Below, piece by piece: positions 15,317 through 22,354 of a DNA stretch of 64,000 bases. The notes beneath the pieces were generated by a model. That model was not told the origin of the DNA, made no database searches, and worked only from the letters and a program-made list of their open reading frames with translations. Made by a program: the position numbers and the translations under genes. The DNA is taken from assembly GCF_006715395.1 (NCBI RefSeq), contig NZ_VFNC01000001.1, positions 2,976,001 through 3,040,000 of the forward strand, written 5' to 3'. Every line of letters begins with the position of its first letter. Position 1 is the stretch's first letter. The stretch comes from Streptomyces sp. SLBN-31 (GTDB lineage: Bacteria; Actinomycetota; Actinomycetes; Streptomycetales; Streptomycetaceae).

Positions 15317-17539
15317 TCATCGCTCCCTGACCAGCGCCGCGTACGCGCCGCCGAGTGCCACCAGGTCCTCGTGCCGCCCGCGTTCCACGATCGTGCCGTG
15401 CTGCAGTACGACGATCTCGTCGCTGTCGCGCACGGTGCTGAGCCGGTGCGCGATCACGACACACGCGCAGCCGCGCCTGCGCAGGTTGTCCATGACGACC
15501 AGCTCGGTCTCGGCGTCCAGCGCGCTGGTCACCTCGTCCAGCACCAGGATGCTCGGCCTGCGCACCAACGCCCTTGCGATCTCCAGCCGTTGACGCTGGC
15601 CGCCGGAGAAGTTGCGGCCGTCCTGCTCGACCTTGCTGTGGATGCCGCCGGGGCGGCGCATCACGACGTCGCAGAGCGCCGCGTCCCGCAGCGCGTCCAC
15701 CACCGCCTCGTCCGGGACCGACGGGTCCCACAGCGCCACGTTGTCGCGCACCGACCCCTCGAACAGGAAGACCTCCTGGTCCACGAAGGACACGGAGGCG
15801 GCCAGCGCCCCGCGCGGGATGTCGTCCAGGCGCCGGCCGTCGATGCGGATCACGCCCTCCCACGGGGAGTACAGGCCCGAAATCAGCCTGGAGACCGTGG
15901 ACTTGCCGCTGCCTGAGCCGCCGACCAGGGCGACCTGCTGACCGGGTCCGACGGTCAGGTCGAAGCCGGTGAGCAGGGGCTTGTCCAGCGGGTTGTAGCC
16001 GAAGGTGATGTTCTGCAGCTCGACGTGGCCGTGCAGCCGGCGCGTCGAGTCGCCGGCGCCGGGGCGGCCGTAGAGCGGGTCGGCCTGGAAGTTCTCGACG
16101 TCCTTCAGGCGGGCCACGTCGGCCGCGAAGTCCTGGATGCGGCCCGCCACGCCGTTGAGGCGGGTGATGGGGGCGGTGAAGCGGGTGACCAGCGACTGGA
16201 AGGCGACCAGCAGGCCCACCGAGATACCGCCCTCGACCGCGCGCATACCGCCGATCCACAGGATCACCGCGCTGTTCAGCGAGGCCAGCGTCGGCGCGAC
16301 CACCCCCAGCCAGGCGCTCGGCACACCCAGCCGCTGCTGCTCCTCCAGCGTCGTGGCGTGCTGCCCGGCCCACTTGCGGAAGTAGCCGTCCTCGCCGCCG
16401 GTCGCCTTCATCGTCTCGATCAACTGCAGGCCGGTGTAGGCCGTGTTGGTCAGACGGGCGCTGTCGGCACGCAGCTTGGCCGTGCGGGTGGCCCGCAGCC
16501 GGATCACCACGCGCATGGCGACGATGTTCAGCAGGGCGACGCCGATGCCGACGAAGGTGAGCTGGGGGTCGTACGTATAGAGGAGTACGGCGTAGAGGAC
16601 CACGACCACCGCGTCCACGCCCGCCGCCGCGAGGTCGCGGGCCAGCGTCTCGGCGACCTGGTCGTTGGACTGCAGCCGCTGCACCAGGTCGGCCGGGCTG
16701 CGCTGGGCGAAGAACGTCACCGGCAGCCGCAGCAGATGGCGCAGGAAGCGGGCGCTGGAGAGAGTGGAGGAGATGATGCGGCCGCGCAGCAAATTCGCCT
16801 GCTGCAGCCAGGTCAGCAACACGGTGAGCAGCACGCACGCGCCCATCGACGCGAACAGCACGCCCAGCAGCGAGGTCTGACCTCCGATCAGGAACAGGTC
16901 GATGTAGGTGCGGCTGAGCGCGGGCAGCGCCGCGCCGACCAGCACCAGCAGCAGGCTCGCCAGCACCGCGGCCGGCATCGTGCCCGCGGTGCCGCGCAGC
17001 CGGGCCGGCATCGCGCCCAGCACGCCCGGCTTGCGGCCGCCCCTGGTGAAGTTCTCGCCGGGCTCCATTACCAGCACGACACCGGTGAAGCTGCCGTCGA
17101 AGTCCTCCATGGGCACGAAGCGGCGGCCCTTGCCGGGGTCGTTGATGTACACCCCGCGCCGGCCGAAGCGGCGGCCCATGCCGTCGTAGACGACGTAGTG
17201 GTTGAACTCCCAGAACAGCACGGCCGGTGTCTTCACCTCGGCGAGGGCGGCCGTGTCCATCTGCATGCCCTTGGCCGTCAGGCCGTAACTGCGGGCCGCC
17301 TTCAGCAGGTTGCTCGCGCGCGAGCCGTCCCGCGAGACACCGCAGGCGATGCGCAGCTCCTCCAGCGGCACGTGCCTGCCGTAGTGGCCGAGCACCATGG
17401 CCAGGGAGGCGGCGCCGCACTCGACGGCCTCCATCTGGAGCACCGTCGGTGTGCGGACCGTCTTCGCCTTCCCCGTGGGGACCGGGCGCTTGGGCGGGGC
17501 GGAGCGGCGTCTGCTCCGCGTCTCCTGGGTGGCACTCAC
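15317..17539 (-). CDS. NHLM-type peptidase/ABC exporter with C39 leader peptidase
   Basis: A protein of 740 residues. The N-terminal C39 cysteine peptidase (about 30-160) has its cysteine in MEAVECGAASLAMVLGHYG, its histidine in NHYVVYDG and its aspartate in INDPGKG; it would cut leaders after a double glycine. A six-helix exporter domain and an ATPase domain (Walker A GGSGSGKST, signature FSGGQRQR, Walker B ILVLDEVTSALD) follow. The GTG at 17537-17539 overlaps the HlyD stop (GTGA). Family: maturation and secretion ATPases of double-glycine peptides. The substrate is the peptide gene at 18463. Confidence 0.92.
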   Translation of the reverse strand: MSATQETRSRRRSAPPKRPVPTGKAKTVRTPTVLQMEAVECGAASLAMVLGHYGRHVPLEELRIACGVSRDGSRASNLLKAARSYGLTAKGMQMDTAALAEVKTPAVLFWEFNHYVVYDGMGRRFGRRGVYINDPGKGRRFVPMEDFDGSFTGVVLVMEPGENFTRGGRKPGVLGAMPARLRGTAGTMPAAVLASLLLVLVGAALPALSRTYIDLFLIGGQTSLLGVLFASMGACVLLTVLLTWLQQANLLRGRIISSTLSSARFLRHLLRLPVTFFAQRSPADLVQRLQSNDQVAETLARDLAAAGVDAVVVVLYAVLLYTYDPQLTFVGIGVALLNIVAMRVVIRLRATRTAKLRADSARLTNTAYTGLQLIETMKATGGEDGYFRKWAGQHATTLEEQQRLGVPSAWLGVVAPTLASLNSAVILWIGGMRAVEGGISVGLLVAFQSLVTRFTAPITRLNGVAGRIQDFAADVARLKDVENFQADPLYGRPGAGDSTRRLHGHVELQNITFGYNPLDKPLLTGFDLTVGPGQQVALVGGSGSGKSTVSRLISGLYSPWEGVIRIDGRRLDDIPRGALAASVSFVDQEVFLFEGSVRDNVALWDPSVPDEAVVDALRDAALCDVVMRRPGGIHSKVEQDGRNFSGGQRQRLEIARALVRRPSILVLDEVTSALDAETELVVMDNLRRRGCACVVIAHRLSTVRDSDEIVVLQHGTIVERGRHEDLVALGGAYAALVRER

Positions 17540-18342
17540 GGCAGCAGCCAATCGACGGGACGCTGGTCGGCCAGCCGGATCGAGCCCGAGGCCGTCGTCA
17601 TGGAGGTGAGGTCGAAGGGCGGCCCGCCCTTGGACGACCACTTGTAGCCGCTCTTCGTGGCGGACGACCTGTCCAGCCGCACCGTCACGGCCACCGGGCG
17701 GCCCTTCTTGGTGAACTGCTCGCCCAGCTGGCTGTCCCCGAGGAACGCGGCGATCTGCTGGGCGGACTCGGCGGAGCGGTCCACCGACTTCACATGGCCG
17801 CGCAGCACGCCGTATTTCTGCGTGGGAACGGAGGAGACGGTGAGGTCGACGGCGGCGTGCTCGGGAATGGCGGCCGCGTTCTCGGCGGGCACGTACACCG
17901 TGGCGTACAGCGGGTCCGAGGCGTGGGCGACCTTCTCGACCGCGGCGACGTTCGCCCCGGTCTGGATGATCTGGCCGATGGTGGCGGCGAGTCCGGTGAC
18001 ACGGCCCGCGGCGACCGTACGGACGACCGAATCGCCGTGGGCGGTACGGACCTTCAGGACGGGGGCGTCGGCCGGCAGCCGCTCGCCCTGTTCGGCGAGG
18101 ACCGCGGTGACCTGGCCGGCGACCGGGCTCTGCAGGATGTAACTGCCCTCGCCGTGGGTGAGGATGGCGGGCGCGCTGACCGTGGAGGCGACCGAACCCG
18201 TCACCGCCCACACCGAGGCGGCGGCCACCGCGACGAGGGTCACGGACAGGACCAGCCAGCCCTGGGGGCGGGCGAAGCGCACCGGAAGGTCGAGCTCCTC
18301 CGGCGACTGCAGCTTGGCGAGGGCCTGTTGGCGGAACTGCAC
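17536..18342 (-). CDS. HlyD-type secretion protein of the NHLM peptide export system
   Basis: A protein of 268 residues. A cytoplasmic N-terminus (FRQQALAKLQSPEELD) is followed by one membrane helix (about 28-50), a biotinyl-lipoyl-like half (GSYILQSPVAGQVTAVLAEQ) and a beta-rich region (LYATVYVPAENAAAIPEHA). It lacks the long coiled-coil hairpin of Gram-negative HlyD, as usual for actinomycete members. It would link the two ABC proteins outside the membrane. GTG at 18340-18342 follows GAGGGA at proper distance. Its stop overlaps the peptidase/ABC start by 4 bases. Confidence 0.87.
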   Translation of the reverse strand: MQFRQQALAKLQSPEELDLPVRFARPQGWLVLSVTLVAVAAASVWAVTGSVASTVSAPAILTHGEGSYILQSPVAGQVTAVLAEQGERLPADAPVLKVRTAHGDSVVRTVAAGRVTGLAATIGQIIQTGANVAAVEKVAHASDPLYATVYVPAENAAAIPEHAAVDLTVSSVPTQKYGVLRGHVKSVDRSAESAQQIAAFLGDSQLGEQFTKKGRPVAVTVRLDRSSATKSGYKWSSKGGPPFDLTSMTTASGSIRLADQRPVDWLLP

Positions 18343-18373
18343 GGAAATTCCCTCACCTGAAAACGAGGAAGGA

Positions 18374-18391
18374 CCGGCTCGCGCGAGCCGG
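18374..18391 (-). terminator. first hairpin between precursor and export genes
   Basis: CCGGCTC-GCGC-GAGCCGG is a perfect 7-bp stem in the 120-base gap between the peptide gene and the HlyD gene. Confidence 0.5.
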
Positions 18392-18413
18392 CTGGTTCAC
18401 GACATCGGGAAGC

Positions 18414-18438
18414 CCCGGAGCCGGGAAGAGGCTCCGGG
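18414..18438 (-). terminator. second hairpin after the precursor gene, likely partial terminator
   Basis: CCCGGAGCC (18414-18422) and GGCTCCGGG (18430-18438) form a perfect 9-bp stem with a 7-base loop, 24 bases after the peptide stop. It would allow much more precursor mRNA than exporter mRNA. Confidence 0.6.
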
Positions 18439-18462
18439 ACTCAACGATCACAAAGGGTGCGA

Positions 18463-18678
18463 TCAGAGACCGGCGACCAGGTTGGTGACCGGGGCGGTGT
18501 TCAGACCGGTGACACCCTCGACGGTGCCGACAGCCGTGTCGACCAGGCCGGAAACCGGGGCGACGCCGTCCACCAGGCCGGTGACGGTGCCGAGGGCGTT
18601 CACGGCCAGGCCGCCGGAGACGTTGTCGAGCTCGGCGTCGGAGATCTCGACGGTCTCAACCTGGGGGGTGGAGTTCAT
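18463..18678 (-). CDS. double-glycine precursor peptide of the NHLM system
   Basis: A peptide of 71 residues. The leader MNSTPQVETVEISDAELDNV ends SGG, a double-glycine site of the ELxxVxGG kind cut by C39 peptidases. The 48-residue core (starting LAVNALGTV) is rich in Gly, Val, Leu, Thr and Ala and contains no Cys, Lys, Arg or aromatic residue. It carries loosely repeated GLVD-x-V and VTGL units. No lanthionine synthetase or other modifying enzyme is adjacent, so the product is probably an unmodified, hydrophobic, acidic peptide. A site GGGAAG precedes the ATG. Activity is unknown; bacteriocin is the family label only. Confidence 0.85.
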   Translation of the reverse strand: MNSTPQVETVEISDAELDNVSGGLAVNALGTVTGLVDGVAPVSGLVDTAVGTVEGVTGLNTAPVTNLVAGL

Positions 18679-19156
18679 GATGGAACTTCCCTTCATATGG
18701 ATATTCACATAGGGGGAGCGGCCCCCTCTGGGGGACAGAGCGGCACCGCGACCGCAGGTACCCGGGCTCCGTCTCCGAAGCCCTGCGGCCCCCGCGGTGC
18801 GATGGATCAAAGCACGCCGCCGGTCCGCCCTTCCAATCAACCACCCGTCTCACCAGGCAACTTGCGCCGCTGCGGTACCGATGCGTGCAGGACTCTGCAC
18901 GCGCCGGTGGCAGCTTCTTCACATGCGTCACGGCATCGGCTCGTCCGAGCGCTTGCTGATCGTCGCGCGAATCCGACACTCCTGCCGCAATGGCGTGGGC
19001 GTGGCCGGCCGCGTGTGCAGAACTCCCGCACCCCGTGACTTCGTTGAGTATTCAATGTGCAGATTCTCGGTAGCCGGGATTGGGCCCGGCGTTCATGACG
19101 GACCGTCGCCGACCGGCTGCGAAACGTGTCGGTCCGGACGCGTGCACGCGACCGTG
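18679..19156. other. intergenic region upstream of the precursor peptide
   Basis: About 480 bases without a convincing gene. It should hold the promoter of the peptide operon. The short open frames in it have no ribosome sites and no recognisable sequence. Confidence 0.4.
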
Positions 19157-19570
19157 TCAGCCCAGTAGCGCGTAGACCGTGCTCGCGGTCGCCGCGACTT
19201 CCCCCGACCGCTCCTCGGTCATCGTGATGTTCGCGAACGCCATGCGGCGGCCCAGCTTCGTGACCACCGCCTCGATCAGGACATCCGATCCCGTCACCGC
19301 GCGCTGGAACGACGTCGACTGCTGAACCGTCGTCATGGGCCCGTACGCCCCGCGCGCCGCCGACACCGCGATCACGGTCGCCGTGTCCGCGGCGGCCATC
19401 AGCGCCTGCCCCGACAGCCCGCCGCCCTCCCGTGCCAGCCGGTCCGACCAGGGAAGACGCAGTGTGGCGCGGTCCTCGCCCACCGCCTCCACGGCGAGGC
19501 CCAGTCCGAGAATCCAGGGGGCGAAGCAGGCGTCAAGGATCTTGTCGGCTTCGGCGGTCGTCATCGTCAT
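19157..19570 (-). CDS. PaaI-type hotdog-fold thioesterase
   Basis: A protein of 137 residues with a single hotdog domain. The central helix segment GGGLSGQALMAAADTATVIAV carries the acidic residue typical of PaaI-type acyl-CoA thioesterases, followed by the strand MTTVQQSTSFQRAVTGSDVLIEA. It would hydrolyse an acyl-CoA of unknown type in the cytoplasm. ATG at 19568-19570; a second ATG two codons later is possible. It is divergent from the S1 protease gene and apparently monocistronic. Confidence 0.82.
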   Translation of the reverse strand: MTMTTAEADKILDACFAPWILGLGLAVEAVGEDRATLRLPWSDRLAREGGGLSGQALMAAADTATVIAVSAARGAYGPMTTVQQSTSFQRAVTGSDVLIEAVVTKLGRRMAFANITMTEERSGEVAATASTVYALLG

Positions 19571-19761
19571 ATGGGCGATTGTTCCCCGCGCCGCCGCGCC
19601 GGACGCGGTGCATGGCCGATTCCGCATCGGGCCAAGCGAGTTGGCAAACGGAATTGAACGCACCGTGCGGCCCCTGCGTACCAACAGCCATCCAGGCGCC
19701 CAGAACGACAACAGCTGCCGAACGGCGGCACAGACTCCGGTCCCCCAGGAGGTCGAGAAGT

Positions 19762-21216
19762 TTGAGTCACAAGCGAATTCCGAAGCGCAAGGCCGCTATC
19801 GCGGCGGGCAGCGTCGTGGCGCTCGGCGCGGCCGCAATCCTGCTGCCGAACGCCAACGCCTCCCAGGACGGCTCGTCGGCCGGCACCGCCCCCAAGACCC
19901 TGAAGGCAACGGACGCCTCGGATCTCGCCGCGCAGCTTCAGAACGTGCTCGGCCAGGCCTTCGCCGGTTCCTACTACGACTCGGCCGCACAGCAGCTCGT
20001 GGTGAACGTCGTGTCCGGCGAGGACAACAAGGTGGTCGTCGAGGCGAAGAAGGCGGGTGCGAAGGTCCGCGAGGTCAAGAACAGCCTCGCGGCGCTGAAG
20101 TCGGGTGCCCAGACCCTCAAGGCCAAGGCGGCCATACCGGGCACGGCGTGGGCCATGGACCCGAAGACCAACAAGCTCGCCGTCACCGCCGACTCCACCG
20201 TCGGCGCCGCCGAGTGGAACAGACTGACGTCGACGGTGAAGAGCCTCGGCGCCGACATGGCGACGGTGAAGAGGTCCTCCGGCACCTTCAAGCCCCTCGT
20301 GTCGGGCGGCGACGCCATCTTCGCCCAGGCGCAGGGCGGCACGGTCCGCTGCTCCCTCGGCTTCAACGTCAAGGCCAGTGACGGCAGTCCGGCATTCCTG
20401 ACCGCCGGTCACTGCGGTGTGGCCGCCAAGCAGTGGTCCGACTCCGAGACCGGACAGCCCATCGCCACGGTCGACCAGGCCACCTTCCCCGGCGCCGGTG
20501 ACTTCTCCCTGGTCAAGTACGACGACCCGAACACCCAGGCGGCCAGCGAGGTCAACGTCGGCAACGGACAGACCGTGCAGATCACCGGTGCCGCCGACGC
20601 CACCGTCGGTGAGACGGTCTTCCGGATGGGCAGCACCACCGGTCTGCACAACGGCCAGGTCACCGGCCTGGACGCCACGGTCAACTTCCAGAGCGAGACC
20701 GACCCGAACGGCGTCGACACGGTCACCGGCCTCATCCAGACCAACGTCTGCGCCGAGGCCGGCGACAGCGGCGGCTCCCTGTTCACCCAGGACGGCAGCG
20801 CGATCGGCATGACCTCGGGCGGCAGCGGCGACTGCACCGCGGGCGGCGAGACCTTCTTCCAGCCGGTGACCACGGCCCTGCAGGCCACGGGCGCCACGCT
20901 GGGCGACGGCGGCGCGGGCGCGGGTGCGGGTGCGGGCGATCAGGGCGGCTCGGCCGACCCGTCGGCCTCCGCCGGTGACGGTACGGGCGCCGGCGACCAG
21001 GCCGGCGGCGGCGACGCGGTGGGCGGCGGCGCCGACCCGTCGGCGAGCGCGACCGACGGCACGGGTGACCAGTCCGGTGCGGGCGCGGGTGACCAGTCCG
21101 GCGTCGGTGCGGGTGACCAGTCCGGCGTCGGCGACCAGTCGGGGGCGGGCACCGGCGACCAGTCCGGGACCGGCGCACAGGACGACGGCTCGGCCTCGCT
21201 CACTCAGACCCACTGA
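19762..21216 (+). CDS. secreted S1-family (streptogrisin-like) serine protease with repeat tail
   Basis: A preproenzyme of 484 residues. A signal peptide (about 1-34, ending PNANAS) is followed by an alpha-lytic-type propeptide (about 50-190). The chymotrypsin-fold domain has its triad in FLTAGHCG (His), GDFSLVKYDD (Asp) and AEAGDSGGSLF (Ser). The last roughly 95 residues are low-complexity Gly/Asp/Gln/Ser with recurrent GDQSG units, perhaps a wall-spanning or sorting tail. The TTG at 19762 follows AGGAGGTC at 8 bases, an ideal site. It lies close to the double-glycine peptide locus, though on the other strand. Confidence 0.9.
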   Translation: MSHKRIPKRKAAIAAGSVVALGAAAILLPNANASQDGSSAGTAPKTLKATDASDLAAQLQNVLGQAFAGSYYDSAAQQLVVNVVSGEDNKVVVEAKKAGAKVREVKNSLAALKSGAQTLKAKAAIPGTAWAMDPKTNKLAVTADSTVGAAEWNRLTSTVKSLGADMATVKRSSGTFKPLVSGGDAIFAQAQGGTVRCSLGFNVKASDGSPAFLTAGHCGVAAKQWSDSETGQPIATVDQATFPGAGDFSLVKYDDPNTQAASEVNVGNGQTVQITGAADATVGETVFRMGSTTGLHNGQVTGLDATVNFQSETDPNGVDTVTGLIQTNVCAEAGDSGGSLFTQDGSAIGMTSGGSGDCTAGGETFFQPVTTALQATGATLGDGGAGAGAGAGDQGGSADPSASAGDGTGAGDQAGGGDAVGGGADPSASATDGTGDQSGAGAGDQSGVGAGDQSGVGDQSGAGTGDQSGTGAQDDGSASLTQTH

Positions 21217-21250
21217 TCGGCCTTACGCGCGGTTCCGGTCGACGGTGGAC

Positions 21251-21280
21251 GGTCCGGCCCTCCGGCGGGAGGGCCGGACC
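21251..21280 (+). terminator. hairpin terminator of the S1 protease gene
   Basis: A perfect 13-bp stem, GGTCCGGCCCTCC with its complement around GGCG, 34 bases after the stop. Confidence 0.8.
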
Positions 21281-21745
21281 GCATCGTCTGCGCCGCCGGT
21301 TTCGGTCAACTACGACGGGCCGTGCAGACGGCATCGCAGCGGGCCCGTCCGCCCCCCTCACGGCCGCCGGGACGTGCGCCGACATGTGCCGGGCGGGCAT
21401 GCCGTCACCTTGCTCGCACGGCCGGGAGGCCGAGCGAGGGGAACCGTACGCGTCCCCGGGCCACCCGACGCGGCCGGTCGGGAACGACGAAACGGAGTCC
21501 TCGCCGCCGCATAGCGGCGCGTACGCGGGCAGGACGAACCGCCCTCCGGTGAAGACACTCGCGTACCCACCCGCCCCGCACCCATGCCACCCCAACCGAT
21601 GCGTGCCGCAGCGTATGGGCGCCTCGCATGCGCCCCCGCGCCACCCGATGGCCGGTTCTTCGCGCCCATAGGTGATGACGGGCGCCAACAATGGGCACGC
21701 GCTCAACACCATGGAACCGGCGTACGCGAATTGAGGGGGCGGGGA
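21281..21745. other. intergenic region before the RamR-like regulator
   Basis: About 465 bases with no supported gene. It should hold the promoter of the regulator; GAGGGGG at 21733-21739 is the ribosome site of its GTG start. Confidence 0.4.
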
Positions 21746-22354
21746 GTGATCCGGGTACTTCTGGTGCACGACGAGTGTCTGGTGCGGTCGGTCCTGGCGG
21801 AGTGGCTCCGCCGGGAATCCGATCTGCGGGTGGAGGACACGCCATGGCAGAGCGCGCCGGGCAGGGCGAGGGCGATGCGGCCCGACGTCTGCGCGGTGGA
21901 CCTGGAATGCGCCGACGCCTACGGCATGCCTCCGCTGGGGGAGCTCTGCCCGCGCAGCCCGGGCCCGGTCCCACCCAGACTTCTGGTGCTTGCCGGTGCG
22001 AACAGGCCGGGCCTGCTGAAGCGCGCGCTCGAAGCGGGGGCGCTCGGTTACGTCGGCAAAGAGGGCTCGCCCGAGCACCTGGTGCGCGGCATCCGGCGCG
22101 TTGCGGAGGGAAAACGTTTCGTCGACGACTCGCTCGGCTTCGGTTTCCTCAAGGCCGCCGAAATGCCGCTGACGCGCCGCGAGTTGAGTGTGTTATCGCT
22201 GGCGGCGGAGGGAGCCTCCGTCGCCGAGATCGCCGGAAGCCTGCACCTGTCCAACGGGACGGTGCGCAACTACATGGCGGCCATCACCCGCAAGACCGGG
22301 GCGCGCAACCGCATCGACGCCATCCGCATCTCGCAGGGCGAGGGCTGGCTCTGA
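21746..22354 (+). CDS. RamR/AmfR-like response regulator of the lanthipeptide cluster
   Basis: A protein of 202 residues of the NarL/FixJ type. The receiver half starts VIRVLLVHDECLVRSVL with the acidic pair DE, has its candidate phospho-Asp in VCAVDLECADAYG and the Lys in GYVGKEGS; the usual Thr of the fourth strand is replaced (VLAGANRP). The LuxR helix-turn-helix is at about 143-200 (LTRRELSVLSLAAEGASVAE...LSNGTVRNYMAAI). The leucine codon at 22193-22195 is TTA, implying bldA control. It converges on the ABC genes of a class III lanthipeptide cluster, where RamR is the known activator. GTG start behind GAGGGGG. Confidence 0.85.
   Translation: MIRVLLVHDECLVRSVLAEWLRRESDLRVEDTPWQSAPGRARAMRPDVCAVDLECADAYGMPPLGELCPRSPGPVPPRLLVLAGANRPGLLKRALEAGALGYVGKEGSPEHLVRGIRRVAEGKRFVDDSLGFGFLKAAEMPLTRRELSVLSLAAEGASVAEIAGSLHLSNGTVRNYMAAITRKTGARNRIDAIRISQGEGWL

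Noticed and set aside
15000..18200. Long open frames opposite the NHLM and other genes
   Set aside because: They are the usual antisense frames of high-GC coding DNA, with Arg/Pro/Gly-rich products lacking domains.
18463..18678. Class II lanthipeptide
   Set aside because: The leader looks right but the core has no Cys and there is no LanM gene in the locus.
18656..19055. Short proteins in the region upstream of the peptide gene
   Set aside because: Frames lack ribosome sites and recognisable motifs and overlap the peptide gene's control region.
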